Positions 1 to 6,597 of a stretch of 22,325 bases of DNA are shown here, in pieces. Both the position numbers and the translations under genes were made by a program. The notes below the pieces were generated by a model that was given only the letters and a program-made list of their open reading frames with translations, made no database searches and was not told the DNA's origin. The DNA is from Balneolaceae bacterium (GTDB lineage: Bacteria > Bacteroidota > Rhodothermia > Balneolales > Balneolaceae). Each line of letters starts with the position of its first letter. The stretch's first letter is position 1. The stretch spans positions 1 through 22,325 of the forward strand of contig SKGY01000180.1 in assembly GCA_007117235.1 (NCBI GenBank), in the 5' to 3' direction.

Positions 1-1131
1 CAAGTTGCTAGATGTTTTAGAGATGAAGATCAAAGAGGAGATAGACAGCCTGAATTTACTCAGGTTGATGTGGAAATGTCATTCGTTAACGAGGATGTGA
101 TTTATGAGATTCACGAAACGTTGATGAAGAAAATCTGGAAGAAACATCTTGATGTTGAATTAGGCACGCCCTTTCCAAGAATGACCTACGATAAGGCGAT
201 GAAAACATACGGATCTGATAAGCCGGATTTGAGATTCGGAGTTGAGATAAATGACATTTCAGATGTTGTTTCAAATAGCGGGTTCAAAATTTTTAACTCA
301 ACCGTAGAAAAAGGTGGTAGGGTTTTGTCTATTACTGTTCCTGGTCAGGGCAAACTTGGCAGAGGTGCATTGGACAGGCTCACCGAAAAAGCTGTATCTC
401 AAGCGGGAGCAGGGGGTATGATCTTTATGCGTCTTGACGAAGGCGAAATTACATGCAGTGTCGGGAAGTTTTTGGATGATGAAACCATGAAGGCTATGGC
501 TGAAGAGGCCGGAGCCAAAGATGGTGACTTAGTCCTTATTTTAGCCGGACCGGCGCCTGCTGTATACAAACAGATGGGAGCACTCAGGTTGATTGTTGGT
601 GAACAGTTTGAACTGATTAATCATGATTTAACCAAATTTTTATGGGTTACTGATTTTCCGCTCGTTGAGTGGTCAAAAGAAGATTTACGCTACTATGCAT
701 TACATCATCCATTTACAGCACCAAATCCGGATGATATGGACAAACTGGATAGCGAACCTGAAAATGTGAATGCCAGAGCATATGATTTAGTTCTGAATGG
801 AAATGAACTCGGTGGCGGTTCTATACGGATTCACGATTATGAAACTCAACAGAAAGTTTTCAAACTGCTTGGCATCGATGAGAAGGAAGCCAAGGAGAAG
901 TTTGGTTTCTTATTAAACGCCTTCAAATACGGGGCTCCACCCCATGGTGGTATCGCACTTGGTTTAGACAGGATGATTATGCTTATGGCAGGAGCAAAAA
1001 GTTTGCGAGACGTAATTGCGTTCCCTAAAAATCAAAAGGCTCAGAGCTTAATGGATAACTGCCCCGATGTAGTTGAAGAGAGCCAGCTCAAAGAGCTTCA
1101 TATCTCATTACGAAAATCAGCAACAAACTAA
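1..1131 (+). CDS. aspS: Aspartyl-tRNA synthetase, 3' part (5' end off the window)
   Basis: This class II synthetase charges tRNA-Asp with aspartate in the cytoplasm. The frame is open from base 1 with no start codon that fits the family, so the gene is cut by the window edge. The 376 visible residues compare with about 590 in the usual bacterial enzyme, so roughly 210 N-terminal residues (anticodon-binding OB fold and class II motif 1) are missing. Class II motif 2 is at the very start (FRDE, fragment residues 6-9), with the following QPEFTQVDVEMSF typical of AspRS. A GAD-type insert fills the middle. LHHPFTAP and GAPPHGGIALGLDR follow, the latter being motif 3 with its ATP-binding Arg at residue 324. 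The C-terminal IAFPKNQKAQSLM is also typical. Internal GTG/ATG codons at 70-78 lie inside motif 2 and cannot be the true start. Discriminating and non-discriminating types cannot be told apart without the N-terminus. Confidence 0.97.
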   Translation, partial: QVARCFRDEDQRGDRQPEFTQVDVEMSFVNEDVIYEIHETLMKKIWKKHLDVELGTPFPRMTYDKAMKTYGSDKPDLRFGVEINDISDVVSNSGFKIFNSTVEKGGRVLSITVPGQGKLGRGALDRLTEKAVSQAGAGGMIFMRLDEGEITCSVGKFLDDETMKAMAEEAGAKDGDLVLILAGPAPAVYKQMGALRLIVGEQFELINHDLTKFLWVTDFPLVEWSKEDLRYYALHHPFTAPNPDDMDKLDSEPENVNARAYDLVLNGNELGGGSIRIHDYETQQKVFKLLGIDEKEAKEKFGFLLNAFKYGAPPHGGIALGLDRMIMLMAGAKSLRDVIAFPKNQKAQSLMDNCPDVVEESQLKELHISLRKSATN

Positions 1132-1143
1132 AAGGATATCAAA

Positions 1144-1848
1144 TTGAAAACGGCAGGAATTGACGGGTGTAAAGCGGGATGGCTCCTTACTACTTTTGAT
1201 GAAAAACCATCTTACCATGTATTGAGAACAAATGACGAACTGAAAGAGGCACTGATCGGTTACGACGTAATCTTTATCGATATGCCAATTGGTTTGGAGG
1301 ATGAAACTTACACCAGAGAGTGTGACAAGCAGCTTAGAACTAAGTTAGGGCCTGATTACTCCAGTAGTGTCTTTAGTCCGCCAATTCGTCCGGCCCTACA
1401 CGCCCCATCATATGTAGAGGCCAACATGCAGAGTTATGAATACACAGAAAAAAAACTGACTGTTCAGTCATGGAATATAACTCCTAAAATCCGGGTATTA
1501 GATGATTTCCTGACAGATCATGAAGAACTCCGCGACAAAGTCTTTGAAAGCCACCCTGAGCTTCTATTCATGAATTTGAATGGTGGTATGATCTATCAAA
1601 AAAAGAATACAAAAAAAGGTTTACGTCACCGTTTAGATTTGATCAGCAACATAGAACCAATCGCGGCTGATTTTTTCCGGGAAATAAAAGAGGAGTTCCG
1701 CCGCAATGAGGTTGAAGAGGATGATATTGTAGACTCAATGGCCCTGGCTCTGGCAGCTAAAACATCAAAAGAGAAAAAGATCAAAACACTACCCGAAAAG
1801 CCGCCTTTAGATACAAAAGGATTGAAAATGGCGATTCACTACGTCTGA
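1144..1848 (+). CDS. DUF429 family protein, predicted RNase H-like nuclease fold
   Basis: This 234-residue protein matches the DUF429 family, which is predicted to adopt an RNase H-like fold. Its biochemical role is not established. Family signatures are visible in order: GIDGCKAGW at residues 5-13 (first acidic residue D7), FIDMPIGL at 44-51 (D46), a CD..LR.KLGPDYSSSVFSPP stretch at 60-80, ESHPE at 135-139, and a C-terminal acidic DDIVDSMALALAA with D194 and D197. These acidic residues sit where a two-metal nuclease site would be expected, but that is inference. The start is TTG at 1144, with an AAAGG ribosome site at 1131-1135 overlapping the aspS stop. Only 12 bases separate the genes, so it is probably co-transcribed with aspS. 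It converges on the SthA-like gene, leaving 10 bases between the two stops. Confidence 0.85.
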   Translation: MKTAGIDGCKAGWLLTTFDEKPSYHVLRTNDELKEALIGYDVIFIDMPIGLEDETYTRECDKQLRTKLGPDYSSSVFSPPIRPALHAPSYVEANMQSYEYTEKKLTVQSWNITPKIRVLDDFLTDHEELRDKVFESHPELLFMNLNGGMIYQKKNTKKGLRHRLDLISNIEPIAADFFREIKEEFRRNEVEEDDIVDSMALALAAKTSKEKKIKTLPEKPPLDTKGLKMAIHYV

Positions 1849-1858
1849 TTTATCACAG

Positions 1859-3304
1859 TTATTTTTCCAGTATTTTCTTGTACTTCACCCCGGCCTTATA
1901 AACACGGTTAAACACATTGAAAGCTGCTATTCTGTATGCTTCAGAATAGGTTGGATAGTTCAGAACATTTTCAATGAAATACTTAATCGTATTGCCATTA
2001 GCCATAGCACTTTGACCCAGGTGTATAAGGTCTGTAGCATGGTAGCCGATAATGTGAACCCCCAGAAGCTGCAGGTTGTCTGTTCTAAAAACAAGTTTGA
2101 GTAGCCCGTCAGTTTCGTGTTTTATATCAGCTTGAGTGACATTCTCATAAAACGCCCTTCCAATTGTGACATCAATGCCCATTTCTTGTGCTTTGAGCTC
2201 AGTAAGACCTATACCCGCAATCTCCGGTATTGAGTAAATCCCATAAGGAATATCAACAGTGGGTTTATCAGAGGTCATGTCGAACATAGAACATGCAGCA
2301 AGTCTTCCCTGTACGAATGAGACTGCAGCCGAAGAGGGCTCACCTACAACATCACCGGCCGCGTAAATATTTGGCACAGAAGTTTTATAATTTTCATCAA
2401 TTTTAATATACCCCGCAGAGTCTATTTTAACTGATAAACCTTTCTTCCATAATTTTTTCGTATTGGGTGATTTTCCGCCGATGTGCAAAACCTGATCTGT
2501 CTCAATTATTTGCAACCTGTCAGAATTTTTAACCCGAAATCCAACTTCCATGCATGTGCGAAGATCATTTTTCCCAACACCGTCAATTTCAGCCTCTTTT
2601 ATGATTTGAATGTTTTTCTTCTTCAAAATCTTCAGAAGTATCTCTTTAATCTCTTTGTCCAAAAATGGAAGTAGATCATCAGTGTCACTTAACAACGTAA
2701 TTCGAGTTCCAAGAGCTGAAAATATGGTAGCATATTCAAATGCTATGATACCACTTCCAATAATAGTTAGTCGGCGTGGTATATGCGTAAGGTCGAGTAT
2801 AGAATCGTAATCAAGTATATGAGAATGACCGACATCTATCTGTTTAGAGGGCTTTGGGCTGCTTCCGGTCGAGATTAATATATTCTTGGCTGTGTATTTG
2901 GTTGAAGTGCCAAGCTGATTTGTTACCTCAACTGTGTTTTTATCGAGAAGAACTCCTCGACCACGGGCAGTTTCAACTTCATTTTTTATAAGGTCTGTTT
3001 TAACTTTCTTGTTCTTACTATCCAGGATGGTTCTTTTATATTGAAGGAGGTCTTCCATCCTGAATTTCTCAAAGGGCTTTCTTCCTTTTTCATCACCAAA
3101 TTGTGAATGAAATTTTTGAATTAATGCTGCTGCCTCCTTAAGTGCTTTACTTGGTACAGTTCCTTTATTAAGCCAGGTACCTCCCAGATGAGAGTCATTT
3201 TCTTCTACAATAAGTACTTTTTTATCAAACTTAGTGCTCTGCATTGCGCAAGAAAAGCCTGCAGGGCCACTTCCTAAAATGATTACATCGTAATCGAAAG
3301 CCAT
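1859..3304 (-). CDS. sthA: SthA-like soluble pyridine nucleotide transhydrogenase (FAD flavoprotein)
   Basis: This 481-residue protein belongs to the pyridine nucleotide-disulfide oxidoreductase family and most resembles soluble transhydrogenase SthA, which moves hydride between NADPH and NAD+ in the cytoplasm. It has an N-terminal FAD site (ILGSGPAG, residues 9-16), a second dinucleotide site (IIGSGIIAFEYA, about 180-192), and an FAD-binding IYAAGDVVGEPSSAA segment. The C-terminal dimer domain has HLGQSAMANGNTIKYF and NYPTYSEAYR. Two features separate it from dihydrolipoamide and mercuric reductases. The CxxxxC redox site is replaced by GGTWLNKGTVPSK, with W44 and T49 at the cysteine positions. 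The catalytic His before the PT motif is Tyr (Y450), as in SthA. E. coli SthA, as I recall it, keeps the first cysteine, so loss of both is slightly unusual. The gene diverges from the superoxide dismutase gene. A related flavoprotein with another acceptor is possible. Confidence 0.8.
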   Translation of the reverse strand: MAFDYDVIILGSGPAGFSCAMQSTKFDKKVLIVEENDSHLGGTWLNKGTVPSKALKEAAALIQKFHSQFGDEKGRKPFEKFRMEDLLQYKRTILDSKNKKVKTDLIKNEVETARGRGVLLDKNTVEVTNQLGTSTKYTAKNILISTGSSPKPSKQIDVGHSHILDYDSILDLTHIPRRLTIIGSGIIAFEYATIFSALGTRITLLSDTDDLLPFLDKEIKEILLKILKKKNIQIIKEAEIDGVGKNDLRTCMEVGFRVKNSDRLQIIETDQVLHIGGKSPNTKKLWKKGLSVKIDSAGYIKIDENYKTSVPNIYAAGDVVGEPSSAAVSFVQGRLAACSMFDMTSDKPTVDIPYGIYSIPEIAGIGLTELKAQEMGIDVTIGRAFYENVTQADIKHETDGLLKLVFRTDNLQLLGVHIIGYHATDLIHLGQSAMANGNTIKYFIENVLNYPTYSEAYRIAAFNVFNRVYKAGVKYKKILEK

Positions 3305-3369
3305 AATGATGTTTCGTTAATTTATGTCGGAATATTGGGTGTTTAAATGTAGCTATCTAAAGGGTCGAA

Positions 3370-3409
3370 CATCAAACTAAATGTTTTATGCGGATAATAA
3401 AATTTGATG
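3370..3409. promoter_or_regulatory. Imperfect inverted repeat between divergent sthA-like and sod genes
   Basis: The 217-base divergent intergenic region holds one visible symmetric element. CATCAAA at 3370-3376 is mirrored by TTTGATG at 3403-3409, with a further weak TTTTAT/ATAAAA pairing inside. It lies 66 bases upstream of the sthA-like start and about 110 bases upstream of the sod start, where an operator or promoter could sit. The minus strand also carries TTAGTTTG across 3373-3380, close to the TAnnTTTG -7 consensus of Bacteroidota but without a good -33 partner. The function is inferred only from position and symmetry. Confidence 0.22.
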
Positions 3410-3521
3410 GAACGGATTTGATATGTAATTTTTTCTTTTAGTAAGGATGTGATAGAGTTAACACTATGTATGAAAGTGTGTTACAGAATTTATTAATGAT
3501 AACTTAAAACAGTACAAATAT

Positions 3522-4130
3522 ATGTCATTCAAATTACCTGATTTACCTTATAAGCATGATGCATTAGAACCTAACATCGATACAAAGACTATGGAAATCC
3601 ACCATGGCAAGCATCATCAAGGTTATACAAATAAACTTAACGCCGCATTGGAAGGTCATGATTTTGCAAATCTTTCAATTGAAGAAGTTCTTGGCCGAAT
3701 AAATGAAGTTCCTGCAGATAAGAAACAAGCTGTGATTAACAACGGTGGTGGATATGCAAACCACAAGCTGTTTTGGGAGATCTTATCACCAAAAGGTGGT
3801 GGAAGTCCAAAAGGAGAAGTAGCCAAAGCTATTGATTCAGAATTTGGAAGCTTTGAAAAGTTCAAAGAGAAATTTTCATCAACAGCAGCATCTCAGTTTG
3901 GTTCAGGATGGGGTTGGTTATGCGTTGATAAAAATGGTGGTCTAAAAGTGTTGTCCACAGCGAATCAAGACAGTCCTTTAATGAATGGGCTAACTCCAAT
4001 TTTAGGAGTAGATGTTTGGGAACACGCTTACTACTTAAACTACCAAAACAGACGTCCTGACTATCTTGACGCTTTTTGGAATGTGGTTAATTGGGATCAG
4101 GTTGAAAAAAATTATCAAGCTGCCAAGTAA
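3522..4130 (+). CDS. sodA: Superoxide dismutase, Mn-type of the Fe/Mn family
   Basis: This enzyme dismutates superoxide to hydrogen peroxide and oxygen. The protein has 202 residues, the normal family length, and no signal peptide, so it should be cytoplasmic. The four metal ligands are visible as H27 (MEIHHGKHH), H81 ([11 protein letters not shown]), D164 and H168 (DVWEHAYYL). Residues NQDSPLM at 148-154 match E. coli SodA, and the Gly-rich GGGYANH around ligand H81 is Mn-type. Fe-type enzymes usually place Gln near that position. Metal use could still be cambialistic. The ATG at 3522 begins the conserved FKLPDLPY N-terminus. No clear Shine-Dalgarno site precedes it. A strong hairpin terminator follows the stop, so the gene is probably transcribed alone. 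It is divergent from the SthA-like gene, which suggests a shared link to redox balance. Confidence 0.95.
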   Translation: MSFKLPDLPYKHDALEPNIDTKTMEIHHGKHHQGYTNKLNAALEGHDFANLSIEEVLGRINEVPADKKQAVINNGGGYANHKLFWEILSPKGGGSPKGEVAKAIDSEFGSFEKFKEKFSSTAASQFGSGWGWLCVDKNGGLKVLSTANQDSPLMNGLTPILGVDVWEHAYYLNYQNRRPDYLDAFWNVVNWDQVEKNYQAAK

Positions 4131-4154
4131 CCGTCAATTAAGCTTATACAAAAG

Positions 4155-4186
4155 AAGGCGCTTCAGAGATAAGGCGCCTTTTTTTT
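4155..4186 (+). terminator. Rho-independent terminator of the sod gene
   Basis: AAGGCGC at 4155-4161 pairs perfectly with GCGCCTT at 4174-4180 around a 12-base loop. It is followed by an uninterrupted T run to 4186. It starts 24 bases after the sod stop codon. Confidence 0.9.
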
Positions 4187-4214
4187 ATTTATTAAAGGGT
4201 GCCATTTGTTCATC

Positions 4215-4286
4215 GTCATTCTGAACTTGTTTCAGAATCTCCCATTTTTGTAGAGTAAGGAGATCCTGAAACAAGTTCAGGATGAC
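4215..4286. repeat. REP-like doublet: two inverted copies, each a small hairpin
   Basis: The arms at 4215-4242 and 4259-4286 are inverted copies of each other over 28 bases with two differences, separated by 16 bases. Each arm is also a hairpin by itself. The left has TTCTGAA, loop CTTGT, TTCAGAA (4219-4237). The right has TCCTGAA, loop ACAAG, TTCAGGA (4264-4282). The only two arm-to-arm differences are the two sides of one base pair (T:A on the left, C:G on the right), so each small stem stays perfect. This layout is that of REP doublets (REPINs), which RAYT transposases mobilise. From memory, GTCATTCTGAACTTGTTTCAG-like words recur in many Bacteroidota genomes. No transposase gene is in the window. 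The element lies just after the sod terminator, in non-coding DNA between sod and the convergent lipoprotein gene. Confidence 0.75.
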
Positions 4287-4340
4287 TATTGCTCCTATAA
4301 TGTACTCTGATGAAAAGGTACCTTTTTAAGATGGAAGGGT

Positions 4341-5153
4341 TTACTCAGATATTTCAATTCTATACCAAACCTCAAACTCACCTAAACTACGAGCCATAGA
4401 GGTTCGAGATGGTGCTCGTCTTCGTTGCTGGTTTCCATACATATTATTACGTCTGTCCTGACGCATTGTGGTGATATCATTATCATCCTGAATTCTGAAG
4501 TTAGGCGTTTCTACTGCAAAGCCTAGCCAAACTCTATCTGAACTGAATCCAAAAATTGAAGAACCATCACGGGGAATTTTCATCTCAATAGCGGTATATC
4601 GGCCCTGCCTGTCTACAAAAACCTCCATACCGTCAACCTCCAGCTGACTGATTTCTATAAATCCATATTCAGGATTTGATTTTCCATCTCTTCGCTCTAC
4701 AATCATAATTCGATCATAAATATCATTTTCCAAACCCGATAACAATTCTCTGTTTTGAGGTTTACTGAACCACTCGCCATCTCTTAAAAATTCATTGTAC
4801 TGAGTGGGATATTCTCTTAACAGGTTGAAAGATCCTGATGGGATACCTATTCCTAACTTTTGTCTCATCTCTTTGTCATCGCTCAAGTAAACAATTAATC
4901 CCGACTGCTTAATCGCCCTGTCTTTAAACGGGCCTCTTACATCAATAAACAGATAGAGATATTCATCATCAAATGATGTGTAAAAGTTGATGTCTTCCCG
5001 ACCTTCCATAAGAGAAGCAGACCTGTCCCAATCTGAGAGACTACCGTCAATCGCAAGTTGATTATCAGTAGAGGGAACAGAAAATTGATTTATACTGCTG
5101 CAGGCATTAAGGGCAAAGAAGATTGTTATGATAAATAGTGAACGAAGGGTCAT
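4341..5153 (-). CDS. Putative lipoprotein with CBM9/DOMON-like domain, function unknown
   Basis: Starting at the ATG at 5153, the protein has 270 residues and begins with a lipoprotein signal (MTLRSLFIITIFFALNAC) whose lipobox is LNAC with Cys18. An upstream in-frame TTG at 5204 would add 17 residues before a perfect signal peptide and is disfavoured. After the Cys comes LAIDGSLSDWDRSASL, then alternating strands such as FDDEYLYLFIDV. The IDG-x-L-x-DW followed by a YLYLFI strand is the usual opening of CBM9-like/DOMON-like beta-sandwich domains, which bind sugars or haem. No ligand residues can be assigned. The C-terminal third is Arg/Gln-rich (QDRRNNMYGNQQRRR) before a final strand, EFEVWYRIEI. 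It would sit in the outer or inner membrane facing the periplasm, or at the cell surface. The adjacent bacilliredoxin gene is divergent. I do not recognise a specific function. Confidence 0.7.
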   Translation of the reverse strand: MTLRSLFIITIFFALNACSSINQFSVPSTDNQLAIDGSLSDWDRSASLMEGREDINFYTSFDDEYLYLFIDVRGPFKDRAIKQSGLIVYLSDDKEMRQKLGIGIPSGSFNLLREYPTQYNEFLRDGEWFSKPQNRELLSGLENDIYDRIMIVERRDGKSNPEYGFIEISQLEVDGMEVFVDRQGRYTAIEMKIPRDGSSIFGFSSDRVWLGFAVETPNFRIQDDNDITTMRQDRRNNMYGNQQRRRAPSRTSMARSLGEFEVWYRIEISE

Positions 5154-5230
5154 GAAATTCAAGTTGTTCAGTATGTTTAGATTATGCATTTGAAGATGGC
5201 ACAATACTCACAATAATGCTTAATTTTACG

Positions 5231-5238
5231 TATATTTG
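5231..5238 (+). promoter_or_regulatory. Candidate Bacteroidota-type -7 promoter element
   Basis: TATATTTG at 5231-5238 is an exact match to the TAnnTTTG -7 consensus of Bacteroidota housekeeping promoters. It lies 34 bases before the bacilliredoxin ATG. No matching TTTG -33 element is visible at the expected spacing, so support is partial. Confidence 0.35.
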
Positions 5239-5272
5239 AGTAAATAATTTTAGCAATTAAATAGTAAATATT

Positions 5273-5722
5273 ATGCAATTTGGTTTTGGAGTCGGACCTG
5301 ATACATCATGGATGAGAAGTGAACTCACAGATTTAGGCATCGAAGAGTTGAAAACTCCTGAAGATGTAGATCGGGTCATGAAAGAATATAACAAAGGAAC
5401 GATGTTAATGGTCATTAATTCTGTTTGCGGTTGTGCTGCAGGTAATGCGCGACCCGGAGTAAATATTGCTTTGGAAAAAACAGAAGTTAAACCTGATCAT
5501 CTGGTAACTGTATTTGCAGGCCAAGATAAAGAAGCTACTGAAAGAGCACGGGAGTATTTTAGTGAGTACCCCCCCTCATCACCGGCATTTGCCTATTTTG
5601 TGGATGGTGAAATCAAAGCCATGGTTCCAAGACACAGAATTGAAGGTCGAACCAGAGATGAAGTTGCTCAAGATTTATTAATGGTCTTCAACGCATTTGC
5701 AGGGGAAGAGTCAGAGGACTAA
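5273..5722 (+). CDS. BrxA/BrxB (YphP/YqiW) family bacilliredoxin
   Basis: This 149-residue protein is close to the usual family length of about 145. The family signature SVCGCAAGNARP is at residues 50-61, giving a CGC active site with C52 and C54. In Bacillus, family members remove bacillithiol from mixed disulfides on proteins after oxidative stress. Whether this organism makes bacillithiol or an N-methyl form cannot be seen here. Other matching stretches are VFAGQDKEATERAREYF, YPPSSPAFAYFVDGEI and the C-terminal EVAQDLLMVFNAF. The start is the ATG at 5273. A TATATTTG promoter element lies 34 bases upstream, and a clear terminator follows 25 bases after the stop, so it appears to be a single-gene unit. 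Its neighbourhood with SOD and an SthA-like enzyme fits a redox role. Confidence 0.92.
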   Translation: MQFGFGVGPDTSWMRSELTDLGIEELKTPEDVDRVMKEYNKGTMLMVINSVCGCAAGNARPGVNIALEKTEVKPDHLVTVFAGQDKEATERAREYFSEYPPSSPAFAYFVDGEIKAMVPRHRIEGRTRDEVAQDLLMVFNAFAGEESED

Positions 5723-5747
5723 ACAACCAAAAATAATATATTGTTTC

Positions 5748-5779
5748 AAAGCCTCTCTTCTATGAAGAGGGGCTTTTTT
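5748..5779 (+). terminator. Rho-independent terminator of the bacilliredoxin gene
   Basis: A 13-base arm at 5748-5760 pairs with 5764-5776 around a 3-base TAT loop, with a single G-T wobble. A T run to 5779 follows. The hairpin fills the space before the convergent GH16 gene (stop at 5785). The opposite strand lacks a good T run, so it probably works in one direction only. Confidence 0.88.
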
Positions 5780-5784
5780 ATTCT

Positions 5785-6591
5785 CTATTTCTCTTGAAAT
5801 ACTCTAACATAATCAACAATTAATTGTTGAGGAAACGGTGTAGTCTCATCAGGATTGGGAAGAAAATTACCACCTACAGCAAGATTGAGAATGATATAGA
5901 ATGGTGTGCTGAACGGTTCGAACTGCGCATCGATTACAGAGTATGGAATGTTCATAAATTCGTAATCATCCAGATACCACGTAAAACCCTCATCATTCCA
6001 CTCAAGAGAATAGACGTGAAACTCTTCACTCAGTTTATTATCTGATATCGTAACAGAATCAGTAAAATAGGTTCTGCACTCTACAGGGTTGCCTTCACAG
6101 CCGTTCACCCAAAAATGGATAGCGCCTGTTGTTTTATAGGGTTCGTTTCCTCTGTATTCCATGATGTCGATTTCACCACCCCTTGGCCAGCCGTCATCAC
6201 GAATTGGCATAAGCCAGAATGCCGGCCAAAACCCGTTTCCTTCAGGCATTTTTATTCGCGCCTCAAATCTTCCATATTTCCAGCCTATACGTGTACTATC
6301 AGTAGAAATTCTTGCTGAGGTGTACTCGTAACCATTAAAAATTTCACGATGAGCTACGAGATGAAGTTTTCCATTTTCTACATATGCGTTTTTGCTGCGC
6401 GATGTATAGTATTGGAGTTCCTCGTTGTATGCCGGGCCTTCCCAAAACCTCCAGGTTTCAGTGTCAATACTGTTTCCAGAAAATTCATCATGCCATACCA
6501 ATTCATACCCTTCAGGTATCTGTATTTTCGGACTGCAACCTATCAAAAGGAGTAACCCAGAAATACTAAGAATTATATTTAGTTTGGTCAT
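5785..6591 (-). CDS. GH16 family endo-beta-1,3-glucanase-like lipoprotein (laminarinase type)
   Basis: This 268-residue protein is a single glycoside hydrolase family 16 domain behind a lipoprotein signal (MTKLNIILSISGLLLLIGC, lipobox LIGC, Cys19). The catalytic EIDIME at residues 140-145 gives nucleophile E140, assisting D142 and acid/base E145. The extra residue in this ExDxxE form is typical of laminarinases and related bacterial GH16 enzymes and differs from the ExDxE of lichenases. Also visible are LVWHDEFSG near the start, YGRFEARIKMPEGNGFWPAFWLMP before the active site, EWNDEGFTWYLDD after it, and a closing VDYVRVF strand. There is no extra carbohydrate-binding module. The residues after the Cys (SPKIQ) are not acidic, so surface export is uncertain. 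The gene begins 6 bases after the GH3 stop and is surely co-transcribed with it. Beta-1,3-glucan is the likeliest substrate, though other GH16 targets such as mixed-linkage glucan or agar-type polymers cannot be excluded. Confidence 0.92.
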   Translation of the reverse strand: MTKLNIILSISGLLLLIGCSPKIQIPEGYELVWHDEFSGNSIDTETWRFWEGPAYNEELQYYTSRSKNAYVENGKLHLVAHREIFNGYEYTSARISTDSTRIGWKYGRFEARIKMPEGNGFWPAFWLMPIRDDGWPRGGEIDIMEYRGNEPYKTTGAIHFWVNGCEGNPVECRTYFTDSVTISDNKLSEEFHVYSLEWNDEGFTWYLDDYEFMNIPYSVIDAQFEPFSTPFYIILNLAVGGNFLPNPDETTPFPQQLIVDYVRVFQEK

Positions 6592-6597
6592 ATAAGC

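Noticed and set aside
70..78. Start of aspS at the internal GTG/ATG
   Set aside because: The codons lie within class II motif 2, and the upstream in-frame residues (FRDE) are conserved AspRS sequence.
1840..1880. Terminator between the convergent DUF429 and sthA-like genes
   Set aside because: Only 10 bases separate the stop codons, and I found no stem with a T run in either direction.
1859..3304. Dihydrolipoamide dehydrogenase or mercuric reductase for the flavoprotein
   Set aside because: Both active-site cysteines are missing and the catalytic His before the PT motif is Tyr. The NYPTYSEAYR and GNTIKYF segments match SthA.
4215..4286. CRISPR array or rho-independent terminator
   Set aside because: There are only two copies and they are inverted, with no regular spacers. 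No T run follows either arm. The sod terminator is already at 4155-4186.
5154..5204. Longer N-terminus of the lipoprotein from the TTG at 5204
   Set aside because: It would place 17 polar residues before a complete lipoprotein signal peptide that begins with an ATG at 5153.
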